DNA from: CAYLOC01 sp964385195
GTDB taxonomy: Bacteria; Actinomycetota; Actinomycetes; Propionibacteriales; Nocardioidaceae
DNA: 24,042 nt
Assembly: GCA_964385195.1 (NCBI GenBank)
Contig: CAYLOC010000024.1
Span: 1-24,042 of the forward strand
Direction: 5' to 3'
Made by a program: the position numbers and the translations under genes. How positions within the stretch are numbered: the first letter of the stretch is position 1; each line of letters opens with the position of its first letter. The notes below the pieces were generated by a model that was given only the letters and a program-made list of their open reading frames with translations, did not search any database and was not told the origin of the DNA. Positions 15,913 to 23,130 of the stretch are shown here, one piece after another.

Positions 15913-15982
15913 GACCGGACACCCCTCACCCACCGTTTTTCGCCGGATTCCGCGCGATTCGGTGGGTCAGCGGTGTTCGGTC
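15913..15982. repeat. 70-bp palindromic element, left copy
   Basis: The right arm (15960-15982) is 23 bases, CGGTGGGTCAGCGGTG and seven more. The left arm (15913-15935) pairs with it at 20 of 23 positions, around a 24-base spacer. It matches the copy at 17088-17157 in inverted orientation at 60 of 70 positions by my count, including all 23 bases of the right arm. The stop codon of the nuclease-like gene (15967-15969) lies inside the right arm. Confidence 0.9.
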
Positions 15983-17004
15983 GGTACGTCGAGCCAGCGG
16001 CCGTTGACCCGAAGGCGGCCGCGGAACCTGCGGATGTCTCCGCGCGCCCGGGCCCGGTTGACCCGGACGGCGACGTCCTGCGGTGTGCGCGTGATCTCGG
16101 AGGTGTCCCAGCGAACCATGTCCAGGCCCAGCGACCGTACGGCGTCCTCCCGCCCCTTCTCCGCCACCACCCGCAGTGCCGCGGACCGGCCGTCGCCGGT
16201 CAGGCCGCCGTCGTCGTCGAGCAGGTACTTGCCGCGGCCGTCGCATTCACCGACGACCCCGTCTGCGATCCACATCCCGTCGACCCGCCCCACAAAGCGG
16301 CCGTCCTCGTCGTACACCTCCACCTGTGGCGTGGGGAACGGCACTCCCCACTCCGACAGCGTCACGAAGGAGTAGGACTCCAGCCAGGTCTCCCGAGCGG
16401 GGTCCACCAGACGCAGCGCCGCCAACGCCCGTGGGCGCCCGACCCATCGCCGCTGGGCGTCCAGGACCTCCCGAACCTCGCGGACCGTCACCCTGCCCGA
16501 CCGGATGGCCGCGTCTGCGATCGCGACGCCGTTGGCAGGGCGGGAGGAGCGCAGGCAGTCCGCCACGCATCGGGCTTCGGTGAGCATGCGCATGTCCGCC
16601 GCCTCGCACACCTCGTTCGCCATCGAGTCGCTGTGGTGAAGGAGCCGGTCGGCGACCCGACGGGACCTCGGCTCGACGTACAGGGCGGTCAGGTGCACGG
16701 GCATGTCGGGATGGAGCCGCACCGGCCAGCCGAGCGCGAGCGCCTGCGTCTGGTGGCTGAGGGCGTGGTGCGGATGGGCGAGCAACGCGACCTGCGCGCG
16801 GGCAAGGTGGTCACGTTCGAGCCGCTGCCACCGCTCGGCGTCGGCGTCGGTCCACGGCTGACGGTAGACACCGGGGCACGCCCGTCGGACCCGGCCCCGG
16901 CGGACCGCGCGTTCCAGGACATGCTCGGTCAGACCGCAGCGCGCAGCATGGGCGGTCGTGAACGTTTCGGGCAGGAGTGAAAGCAGTCGGGTGAGGTCAT
17001 ACAT
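15967..17004 (-). CDS. AbiEi-like winged-helix / DUF559-like PD-(D/E)XK protein
   Basis: The 345-residue protein starts at ATG 17004 (MYDLTRLLSLLPETF); the frame is open further upstream, but nothing supports a longer start. Residues about 1-50 resemble the winged-helix N-terminus of AbiEi-type antitoxins (LTEHVLERAVRRGRVRRACPGVYR). ALSHQTQALALGWP (about 90-103) is a conserved core of the same group. The C-terminal third has QVEVYDEDGRFVGRVDGMW followed by GECDGRGKY. D242, E253 and K259 form a plausible PD-(D/E)XK (Vsr/DUF559-like) nuclease active site. No AbiEii-type toxin gene is adjacent, so I do not call a toxin-antitoxin pair. It sits alone between cysQ and pth, within an otherwise conserved block, flanked by two copies of a 70-bp palindrome; its last codons (PTEHR, stop) are encoded by the palindrome arm. 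This suggests an inserted or mobile unit. Biological role unknown. Confidence 0.78.
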   Translation of the reverse strand: MYDLTRLLSLLPETFTTAHAARCGLTEHVLERAVRRGRVRRACPGVYRQPWTDADAERWQRLERDHLARAQVALLAHPHHALSHQTQALALGWPVRLHPDMPVHLTALYVEPRSRRVADRLLHHSDSMANEVCEAADMRMLTEARCVADCLRSSRPANGVAIADAAIRSGRVTVREVREVLDAQRRWVGRPRALAALRLVDPARETWLESYSFVTLSEWGVPFPTPQVEVYDEDGRFVGRVDGMWIADGVVGECDGRGKYLLDDDGGLTGDGRSAALRVVAEKGREDAVRSLGLDMVRWDTSEITRTPQDVAVRVNRARARGDIRRFRGRLRVNGRWLDVPTEHR

Positions 17005-17087
17005 GCCTAGCGATCCTGGCGGCTGGCGCGGGGCCGCGGAGGCGGGCTGTGGACACGGCTCGGTCCGGCTCCGCCCTGGGGACAACC

Positions 17088-17157
17088 GACCGAACACCGC
17101 TGACCCACCGAATCTCGGCGATTTCGCCGGAAAACGGTGGGTCAGCGGTGTTCGGTC
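17088..17157. repeat. 70-bp palindromic element, right copy
   Basis: Perfect 23-bp inverted arms (17088-17110, beginning GACCGAACACCGCTGACCC, and 17135-17157) flank a 24-base spacer. The spacer itself contains CGGCGA-TT-TCGCCG (17116-17129), so the whole can fold into an extended cruciform or RNA hairpin. It begins two bases into the pth TGA stop (17156-17158) when read on the minus strand, so it would also be transcribed as a strong hairpin at the 3' end of pth. It is the inverted counterpart of the copy at 15913-15982. Confidence 0.95.
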
Positions 17158-17776
17158 AGGGGGTGGGGGCGTGGAACCGGTTCTGGGTGGCCTCCAGGCC
17201 CTCCGTCACCAATGACTCCACCGCGTCGGCAGCCCGCTCCACGTGTACGCCGAGGTCGCGCCGCTCGGAGACGGAGAACGGGCGCAGCACGTAGTCGGCG
17301 GGGTCCTGCCGCCCCGGCGGACGCCCGATCCCGACCCGGACCCGGTAGAAGTCACCGGTCCCGAGGGACTTCCGGATCGACTTCAGCCCGTTGTGACCAC
17401 CGTCGCCACCGCCCTGCTTGACCCGGACGGCTCCGTACGGAAGGTCGAGGTCGTCGTGCACGACCACCAGCTGCTCCGGCGCGGCACGGTAGAACCGCAG
17501 CAGCGCGGACACCGGGCCGCCGGACTCGTTCATGTAGCACCGCCCACGGGCCAGGACGACCCGTTCTCCCGGCATCCCGGGGATGCTGACCAGCCGTCCT
17601 TCCACCGCGTACAGCGGACCGGCCTTGTGCCGGCGCCACTTCCCGCCGATGCGGGCGGTGAGTACGTCGGTGACGACGTAGCCCACGTTGTGCCGGGTCG
17701 CCTCGTACTTCGGTCCGGGGTTGCCGAGGCCGGCGACCAGCCAGACGGCAGGCGCTTCCCCGCCCTGCGGGGTCAC
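17156..17776 (-). CDS. pth: Peptidyl-tRNA hydrolase
   Basis: Pth frees tRNA from peptidyl-tRNAs that drop off the ribosome; it is a cytosolic monomer. The protein has 206 residues, close to the family norm. The active-site set is complete: GLGNPG with N19, RHNVG with catalytic H29, MNESG with N83, VVHDDLDLPYG with D108, and GGGDGGHNGLKSI with N129. The GTG start at 17776 overlaps the rplY stop as GTGA; the rplY-pth pairing is conserved in actinobacteria. The stop codon abuts the right copy of the 70-bp palindrome, which could act as its transcription terminator or 3' stabiliser. Confidence 0.97.
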   Translation of the reverse strand: MTPQGGEAPAVWLVAGLGNPGPKYEATRHNVGYVVTDVLTARIGGKWRRHKAGPLYAVEGRLVSIPGMPGERVVLARGRCYMNESGGPVSALLRFYRAAPEQLVVVHDDLDLPYGAVRVKQGGGDGGHNGLKSIRKSLGTGDFYRVRVGIGRPPGRQDPADYVLRPFSVSERRDLGVHVERAADAVESLVTEGLEATQNRFHAPTP

Positions 17777-18453
17777 TCCTCCTCGGTGGACCCGCCGGCC
17801 TCGGTCTCCTCGGCGGGCGCGGCTTCGGCACCGGCCTCGGGCACCTCGGCCTCGTCGTGCTCGACACCGAGCTCGCCTTCGACCTCTTCGACCTCGGCCT
17901 CCAGCTCCTCGGCGGTCGGGGCGTTGGAGATGTTGACGATCATGATGTCTTCGTCCATCGCCAGCGTCGACCCCGCCGGGAGGCTCAGGTCGCGCGCGTG
18001 GATCAAGGTGCCGGCCTCCAGGCCCTCGATACTGACGTCGACCGACCCGGGGATGTGGGTGGCCTCCACCTCAAGCGAGACCTGGGGGTGTTCGAGGCTG
18101 ACGAGCGTGTCGGGGCCGGCCTCACCCTCAAGCTCGACGGGGATGTCCACGACGACCTTCTCACCGCGGCGGACGAGCAGCAGGTCGGCGTGCCGCAGGA
18201 AGCCCTTGATCGGGTCGCGCTGCACCTGCTTCGGAATGGCCAGCCGTGGCGTGCCATCCACCTCGATCGACAACAGAGCGTTGGGGGTCTTCAGCGCCAG
18301 CATGAGGTCGTGGCCGGGCAGGCTGATGTGAATGGGCTCGTCGCCGTGTTCGTAGAGCACCGCCGGGACCTTGTCGGCGCGGCGGATACGGCGGGCCGCA
18401 CCCTTGCCGAACTCGGTGCGGGGTTCGGCGACGATCTTGACCTCGGAAGGCAT
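17773..18453 (-). CDS. rplY: 50S ribosomal protein L25 (long form, Ctc/TL5 type)
   Basis: L25 binds 5S rRNA in the large subunit. The protein has 226 residues: an N-terminal L25 domain (VKIVAEPRTEFGKGAARRIRRADKVPAVLYEHG, about 5-37, through residue 95), a beta-rich TL5 C-terminal domain (about 96-185, with VDIPVELEGEAGPDTL and VSIEGLEAGTLIHARDLSLP), and a strongly acidic tail (about 178-226, mostly Glu and Ala). Such tails are usual in actinobacterial L25. The start is ATG 18453, with GGAGAGGA 3-4 bases upstream. The leader between the prs hairpin and the start is about 125 bases, so rplY likely has its own promoter; pth follows by overlap. Confidence 0.95.
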   Translation of the reverse strand: MPSEVKIVAEPRTEFGKGAARRIRRADKVPAVLYEHGDEPIHISLPGHDLMLALKTPNALLSIEVDGTPRLAIPKQVQRDPIKGFLRHADLLLVRRGEKVVVDIPVELEGEAGPDTLVSLEHPQVSLEVEATHIPGSVDVSIEGLEAGTLIHARDLSLPAGSTLAMDEDIMIVNISNAPTAEELEAEVEEVEGELGVEHDEAEVPEAGAEAAPAEETEAGGSTEEE

Positions 18454-18577
18454 GGTTCCTCTCCTCGTACGTTCTCGCGGGGCTGCCGGCGCGCGAGGAA
18501 AGCGACCGCGTCGATCACGGAGCCTGGGTTGCTGCGGGGCTCCCTCGCCGAGGCAACTGAACTATCCTACCCGCGCC

Positions 18578-18609
18578 TCGGCGTACCGGCGAAATCGTCG
18601 GTACGCCGA
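18578..18609 (-). terminator. Hairpin after prs, candidate terminator
   Basis: TCGGCGTACCG (18578-18588) and CGGTACGCCGA (18599-18609) form a perfect 11-bp stem with a 10-base loop. It lies 6 bases beyond the prs stop on the minus strand. No T-tract follows. It probably ends the glmU-prs transcript ahead of rplY-pth. Confidence 0.6.
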
Positions 18610-18614
18610 CCAGG

Positions 18615-19595
18615 TCAGGCGCGGCCCTCGAACAGCGACGTGACCGAGCCGTCCTCGAACACCTCGCGGATCGCGCGGCTGATCAACGGCGCGATGGACA
18701 GCGTGGTCAGCTTGTCCAGCTGCATGTCCTCTGGAGTCGGCAGGGTGTTGGTGACGATCACCTCGCGAGCGGCGCAGTTCTTCAGCCGGTCGACGGCCGG
18801 ACCGGAGAGGATCGCGTGGGTGGCGGCGATCACCACGCCTTCCGCACCGGACTCCAGCAGCGCGTCGGCGGCTTTCACGATCGTGCCTCCAGTGTCGATC
18901 ATGTCGTCGACGAGGACACAGACCCGGCCGGCGACGTCTCCCACGACCCGGTTGGCGAAGGACTCGTTCGGGCGGGTGATGTCCCGCGTCTTGTGGATGA
19001 ACGCCAGCGGTACGCCGCCCAGGCGCGACGACCACTGCTCGGCCACCTTGATCCGGCCGGCGTCCGGAGAGACCATCGTCAGGTTCTCGTGGCCGTACCG
19101 GTCCGCGACGTACTCCGACAGGATCGGCATCGCCATCAGGTGGTCCACCGGCCCGTCGAAGAACCCCTGGATCTGCGAGGTGTGCAGGTCGACACAGATC
19201 AGCCGGTCCGCGCCGGCGGTCTTGAACAGGTCGGCCACCAGGCGCGCGGAGATCGGCTCCCGCCCCCGGTGCTTCTTGTCCTGCCGCGCGTAGCCGTAGA
19301 ACGGCAGCACGCAGGTGATCCGTTTCGCCGACGCCCGCTTCAGCGCGTCGACCATGATCAGCTGCTCCATGATCCACTGGTTGACCGGCGCGGTGTGGCT
19401 TTGGATGCAGAACGCGTCGCAGCCACGGACGGACTCCGCGAACCGCACGTAGATCTCGGAGTTGGCGAAGTCGAACGCCTGGGTCGGCACCAGTTCGGTA
19501 CCCACCAGGTCGGCCACCTCGTCGGCGAGGTGGGGGTGGGCACGCCCGGAGAACAGCATCAGGTTCTTCTCGGTCGTGCGTTTCAGCCCGGTCAC
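18615..19595 (-). CDS. prs: Ribose-phosphate pyrophosphokinase (PRPP synthetase)
   Basis: The enzyme makes PRPP from ribose 5-phosphate and ATP, for purine, pyrimidine, histidine and tryptophan synthesis and for arabinan precursors in some actinobacteria. From GTG 19595 it has 326 residues, the normal length; the upstream open frame is glmU shadow. The family blocks are clear: LMLFSGRAHPHLADEVADLVG, the ATP-binding FANSEIYVRF region, the flexible loop FYGYARQDKKHRGREPISAR, DRLICVDLHTSQIQGFFD, and the PRPP loop VLVDDMIDTGGT. The GTG overlaps the glmU stop as GTGA, and GGAGAGGAG precedes it. The glmU-prs pair is classic. A hairpin follows the stop. Confidence 0.97.
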   Translation of the reverse strand: MTGLKRTTEKNLMLFSGRAHPHLADEVADLVGTELVPTQAFDFANSEIYVRFAESVRGCDAFCIQSHTAPVNQWIMEQLIMVDALKRASAKRITCVLPFYGYARQDKKHRGREPISARLVADLFKTAGADRLICVDLHTSQIQGFFDGPVDHLMAMPILSEYVADRYGHENLTMVSPDAGRIKVAEQWSSRLGGVPLAFIHKTRDITRPNESFANRVVGDVAGRVCVLVDDMIDTGGTIVKAADALLESGAEGVVIAATHAILSGPAVDRLKNCAAREVIVTNTLPTPEDMQLDKLTTLSIAPLISRAIREVFEDGSVTSLFEGRA

Positions 19596-21064
19596 GGCTG
19601 CTCCTCTCCTGCCCCTTCCTCCGGCGTGCCCTCGTCCCGGTCGAGCGCGGCACGGGCGGCGTCGGCCTGCGCGGTGCCGGAGCGCCGACGCAGCGCCCAC
19701 TGCTCAATAGTGCGCTGCGGCCCACTGCTCACTGCCAGCGCCCCGGGCGGTACGTCGTTGCGCACCACGGTGCCGCCGCCGGTGCCCGCACCGTCGCCGA
19801 TGCTGACCGGTGCCACGAACGTGTTGTTGGCGCCGGTGCGGGCGTGCCGCCCCACCGACGTGCGGTGTTTGTGGACTCCGTCGTAGTTGGCCACGATGGT
19901 GCCGGCGCCGATGTTCGTGCCCTCGCCGATCGAGGCGTCCCCCACGTAGGACAGGTGCGGCACCTTGGCCCCCTCGGCGATGTCGGCGTTCTTGGTCTCC
20001 ACGAACGTGCCGACCTTGCCGCGGTCCCCGATCTCCGTGCCGGGACGCAGGTACGCGAACGGCCCCACGGTGGCCCCGGAACCGACCACGGCGAGTGACG
20101 CCTGGGTCCGGACCACGCTCGCGCCGTCGCGGACCTCGACGTCGGTCAGCGTGGTGTCCGGTCCGAGCGTGACACCGGCACCGATGGTCGAGGCGCCGTA
20201 GACCTGGGTCTGCGGGTAGACGACGGTGTCCTGGCCCAGGGTCACGTCGGTGTCGATCCAGGTGGTCGCCGGGTCGACCACGGTGACGCCTGCCCGCATC
20301 CACCGGTGGAGCGTACGGCGGTTCAGCTCGGCTCCGATCCTGGCCAGCTGGACCCGGTCGTTGACCCCCTCGACCTGCCAGGTGTCGGCAACCTCGTGCG
20401 CGGCCACGGGCGCGCCCTCGCCGTACAGGATGCCGAGGACGTCGGGCAGGTACTTCTCCCCGGCGGCGTTGTCGGTGCCCACCTTCTGCAGGGAGCGCCG
20501 CAGCGCCTGGAAGTCGAAGGCATAGATGCCGGCGTTGACCTCGGTGATCGCGCGCTGGTCCGGCGTCGCGTCCTTCTCCTCGATGCTGGCCCGGACCGCC
20601 CCTGCGGAGTCGCGGACGATGCGGCCGTAGCCGGACGGGTCGCTGACCCGGGTGGTGGCCACGACGCCTGTGTAGCCGCCGTCGGAACACGCGGTCGCCA
20701 GCGCCCGCAGGGTGTCGGCGCTCAGCAGCGGTACGTCCCCGACGGTCACCAGCACCGGGCCGTCGACATCGGCGGGCAGCGCCCGGAGAGCGCACTCGGC
20801 GGCCCGGCCGGTGCCGTCGACGTCATCCTGGTCGGCGATCACGACGTCGGCATCGATCTCACGCGCATGCGCGGCCACCGCTTCTCGTTCGTGCCGTACG
20901 ACGACCACCACGTGGTGGGCGTGGGTCTCACGGGCGGCCTGCATGGCGTGGCCGAGGAGGGACCGCCCACCGATCCGGTGCAGCACCTTGGGAGTGGCGG
21001 ACCGCATGCGGGTACCGGCGCCCGCCGCGAGGATGACCACCGCCGCAGGTCGGGGTGACGTCAC
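19592..21064 (-). CDS. glmU: Bifunctional UDP-GlcNAc pyrophosphorylase / glucosamine-1-phosphate acetyltransferase
   Basis: GlmU makes UDP-GlcNAc for peptidoglycan in two steps. I start at GTG 21064 (490 residues, SPRPAAVVILAAG), immediately before the nucleotide-binding loop; the frame is open to 21124 but lacks a better start. The N-terminal uridyltransferase has LAAGAGTRMRSATPKVLH, VTVGDVPLLSADTLRALA and EVNAGIYAFD. The C-terminal left-handed beta-helix acetyltransferase shows hexapeptide repeats, with PHLSYVGDASIGEGTNIG and TIVANYDGVHKHRTSVG near the acetyl-CoA site. The final 30 residues are charged and disordered, as is common in actinobacteria. tRNA-Gln lies upstream on the same strand and may be co-transcribed. 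Confidence 0.97.
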   Translation of the reverse strand: MTSPRPAAVVILAAGAGTRMRSATPKVLHRIGGRSLLGHAMQAARETHAHHVVVVVRHEREAVAAHAREIDADVVIADQDDVDGTGRAAECALRALPADVDGPVLVTVGDVPLLSADTLRALATACSDGGYTGVVATTRVSDPSGYGRIVRDSAGAVRASIEEKDATPDQRAITEVNAGIYAFDFQALRRSLQKVGTDNAAGEKYLPDVLGILYGEGAPVAAHEVADTWQVEGVNDRVQLARIGAELNRRTLHRWMRAGVTVVDPATTWIDTDVTLGQDTVVYPQTQVYGASTIGAGVTLGPDTTLTDVEVRDGASVVRTQASLAVVGSGATVGPFAYLRPGTEIGDRGKVGTFVETKNADIAEGAKVPHLSYVGDASIGEGTNIGAGTIVANYDGVHKHRTSVGRHARTGANNTFVAPVSIGDGAGTGGGTVVRNDVPPGALAVSSGPQRTIEQWALRRRSGTAQADAARAALDRDEGTPEEGAGEEQP

Positions 21065-21147
21065 GTCTGCTGACTCCTCACCTCGGGCCGTTCCAGAAAC
21101 CGGCCGCCCGGACCCGCCGTACACACACTCGGCCGATGCCCGGTGGC

Positions 21148-21223
21148 TGGCTCCCCCGCCTGGCTTCGATCCAGGACCTCAAGCTTCAAAGGCTCGCGGG
21201 CTGCCGGATTACCCCACAGGGGA
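21148..21223 (-). tRNA. tRNA-Gln (UUG anticodon)
   Basis: On the minus strand the acceptor stem TCCCCTG/CGGGGGA pairs (one T-G wobble). The anticodon stem CGAGC/GCTTG has loop CTTTGAA, giving anticodon UUG with U33. The T arm and a 3' CCA (21148-21150) are present; the mature body without CCA is 21151-21223. A tRNA-Gln next to glmU is also found in related actinobacteria. Confidence 0.95.
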
Positions 21224-21387
21224 CTGCGCGTGGGCGTGCTCCGTTCCGGGACACCCCGCGGGCCAAGTCTGCCATAGCGCCGAGTCGCCGCCCAATCGCG
21301 ACCCGCTCCTGCGTGAGGGAGTCCGGTGCAGCCCCCGGTGGTGCATGAATCACGTCGGATCGGGTAAAGATTTCCGTCTCCACCTTT

Positions 21388-21426
21388 TTTTCCTACCCGA
21401 CCGTAGGTTACGGTGGCGTAGGTAAA
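21388..21426 (+). promoter_or_regulatory. 39-bp imperfect palindrome, candidate TetR operator for the desaturase gene
   Basis: Two 18-base arms (21388-21405 and 21409-21426) match at 15 of 18 positions around a GGT centre. The core ACCGTA-GGT-TACGGT (21400-21414) is perfect. It ends 26 bases before the desaturase start, where a promoter is expected. The TetR gene follows the desaturase, so it is the natural candidate to bind here; this link is inference. Confidence 0.65.
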
Positions 21427-21452
21427 GACCCCGGACCGGATGGATCTTCCAC

Positions 21453-22418
21453 ATGACCACTGTTTCACCCGCCGTTCCCGACCAACAGCAACTCGAGCCG
21501 GAGACCGGCACCTTGGGGGGTGAACGCAAGTCCACGCTGGAGCAGGTCACCCTCGGCATCTTCATCGTGGTCCCCTTCCTCGCGCTGATCGCCGCCATCC
21601 CGGTGGCATGGGGCGGGTGGCTCGGCTGGCACGACATCGTGATCGCGGTCGCGATGTATGCACTGACCGGCCACGGGGTCACGATCGGCTACCACCGCTG
21701 CTTCACCCACCGGGCCTTCAAGCCCAAGCGCGGGTTGAAGGTCGCGCTGGCGATCGCCGGGTCGATGGCGGTGCAGGGACCGGTCGTCCGGTGGGTGGCC
21801 GACCACCGCAAGCACCACAAGTTCTCCGACCGCGAGGGCGACCCGCACTCACCGTGGCGGTACGGCGACACCATCCCGGCGCTGACCAAGGGCCTGCTCT
21901 ACGCCCATATCCTGTGGCTGTTCGACCCGGAGCAGACGCCGCAACGGCAGTACGCACCGGACCTGCTCAAGGACAGGGATATCGTCCGGGTCTCCCGCTG
22001 GTTCCCCGCGTTCGTGGCCGTCTCGCTGCTGCTGCCGGCCCTGGTCGGCGGCCTCTGGTCCATGTCGTGGCAGGGCGCGGTAACCGCCTTCTTCTGGGGC
22101 TCGTTGATCCGGATGGGGCTGCTGCACCACGTCACCTGGTCGACCAACTCGATCTGCCACGCGGTCGGCAACCGGCCGTTCCGTTCCCGTGACAAGTCCG
22201 GCAACGTGTGGTGGCTGGCGATCCTGTCGATGGGCGAGTCCTGGCACAACCTGCACCACAGCGACCCGACCTGTGCCCGGCACGGGGCGCTGCGCGGGCA
22301 GATCGACTCCTCCGCCCGCATCATCTGGTTCCTGGAGAAGTGCGGCCAGATCACCGCCGTACGGTGGCCGGTGAAGGAACGCCTGGAGATGAAGCGCGCC
22401 AAACCCGCGGCCAGCTGA
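21453..22418 (+). CDS. Acyl-CoA (delta-9 type) fatty acid desaturase
   Basis: This is a membrane di-iron enzyme that introduces a cis double bond into long-chain acyl-CoA. The protein has 321 residues. The three histidine boxes of the stearoyl-CoA desaturase family are complete: HRCFTH (81-86), HRKHH (118-122) and HNLHH (265-269). Hydrophobic segments at about 33-57, 60-75, 93-110, 182-202 and 208-225 fit the four-transmembrane plan with a cytosolic active site. 'GYHRCFTHR' and 'GESWHNLHHSDP' are typical of actinobacterial DesA3-like proteins. The start is ATG 21453, with only a weak upstream GGATGG. A TetR gene follows 10 bases later, and a long palindrome lies in the promoter region. The electron donor is not encoded here. 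Confidence 0.93.
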   Translation: MTTVSPAVPDQQQLEPETGTLGGERKSTLEQVTLGIFIVVPFLALIAAIPVAWGGWLGWHDIVIAVAMYALTGHGVTIGYHRCFTHRAFKPKRGLKVALAIAGSMAVQGPVVRWVADHRKHHKFSDREGDPHSPWRYGDTIPALTKGLLYAHILWLFDPEQTPQRQYAPDLLKDRDIVRVSRWFPAFVAVSLLLPALVGGLWSMSWQGAVTAFFWGSLIRMGLLHHVTWSTNSICHAVGNRPFRSRDKSGNVWWLAILSMGESWHNLHHSDPTCARHGALRGQIDSSARIIWFLEKCGQITAVRWPVKERLEMKRAKPAAS

Positions 22419-22428
22419 ACCGGCGCCG

Positions 22429-23130
22429 ATGACGAAGAAATCGGGGAAACGCAGCCGGGCGCGGATGACCAGCGCGGAGCGACGCGAGCAGTTGCTGGTC
22501 CTGGCCCGGTCACTGTTCGCCGAGCGCGGGTTCGAGGGCACCTCGATCGAGGAGCTGGCGGCCCGCGCGGAGGTCTCCAAACCCGTCGTCTACGAGCACT
22601 TCGGCGGCAAGGAGGGCCTGTACGCCGTGGTGGTCGACCGCGAGGTACGCCAGCTGTTGAGCATGATGCGTGCCTCGTTGACCTCCGGCAGCCCGCGGGA
22701 ACTGGTCGAGCAGGCGGCACAGGCGCTGCTGGACTATATCGAGCGGTCCTCCGACGGGTTCCGGATCCTGGTGCGGGACTCCCCGATCGGGTCGGAGTCC
22801 GGGTCGTTCGTGTCGATCATCAGCGACATCGCGACCCGCGTGGAGCACATCCTCGCCGGCGAGTTCAAGCGACGTGGCCTGCCGCCCCGGTATGCCCCGA
22901 TGTACGCCCAGATGCTGGTCGGCATGGTGGCCACGACCGGACAATGGTGGCTGGACGCCCGCAAGCCGGACAAGCGCATCGTCGCCGCCCATCTGGTGAA
23001 CCTGGCCTGGAACGGCCTGGCCGGGTTGGAGAAGCAGCCGAAGCTGCAGCAGTCATGGAGTGTCGAACTGACCGACGAACTCCTCGATCTCGAGGAGCAG
23101 GCGCTCCCGCAGGCCCGCGCCGGCGAATGA
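22429..23130 (+). CDS. TetR family transcriptional regulator, probable controller of the desaturase
   Basis: The protein has 233 residues. The N-terminal TetR DNA-binding domain (about 16-64) is clear: SAERREQLLVLARSLFAERG, FEGTSIEELAARAEVSKPVVYEHFGGKEGLYAVVVD. The C-terminal ligand domain (about 70-225) is all helix and has no recognisable ligand signature. It begins 10 bases after the desaturase stop and is probably co-transcribed with it. Desaturase/TetR pairs occur at the corresponding place in Streptomyces, and M. tuberculosis has a TetR (Rv1019) beside glmU. The likely ligand is an acyl-CoA or unsaturated fatty acyl derivative (inference). The last 78 bases overlap the adenosine deaminase gene on the other strand. 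Confidence 0.9.
   Translation: MTKKSGKRSRARMTSAERREQLLVLARSLFAERGFEGTSIEELAARAEVSKPVVYEHFGGKEGLYAVVVDREVRQLLSMMRASLTSGSPRELVEQAAQALLDYIERSSDGFRILVRDSPIGSESGSFVSIISDIATRVEHILAGEFKRRGLPPRYAPMYAQMLVGMVATTGQWWLDARKPDKRIVAAHLVNLAWNGLAGLEKQPKLQQSWSVELTDELLDLEEQALPQARAGE

Noticed and set aside
15967..17004. A type IV AbiEi/AbiEii toxin-antitoxin operon
   Set aside because: Only the AbiEi-like half is present; the neighbours are cysQ and pth, and no nucleotidyltransferase toxin gene is adjacent on either strand.
15913..17157. A CRISPR array
   Set aside because: The repeats are only two, are inverted, and are separated by a gene instead of short spacers; no cas gene is nearby.
21151..21223. tRNA-Gln as a phage attachment site
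   Set aside because: There is no integrase or duplicated tRNA fragment in the window, and the flanking glmU and desaturase genes follow the usual actinobacterial order.
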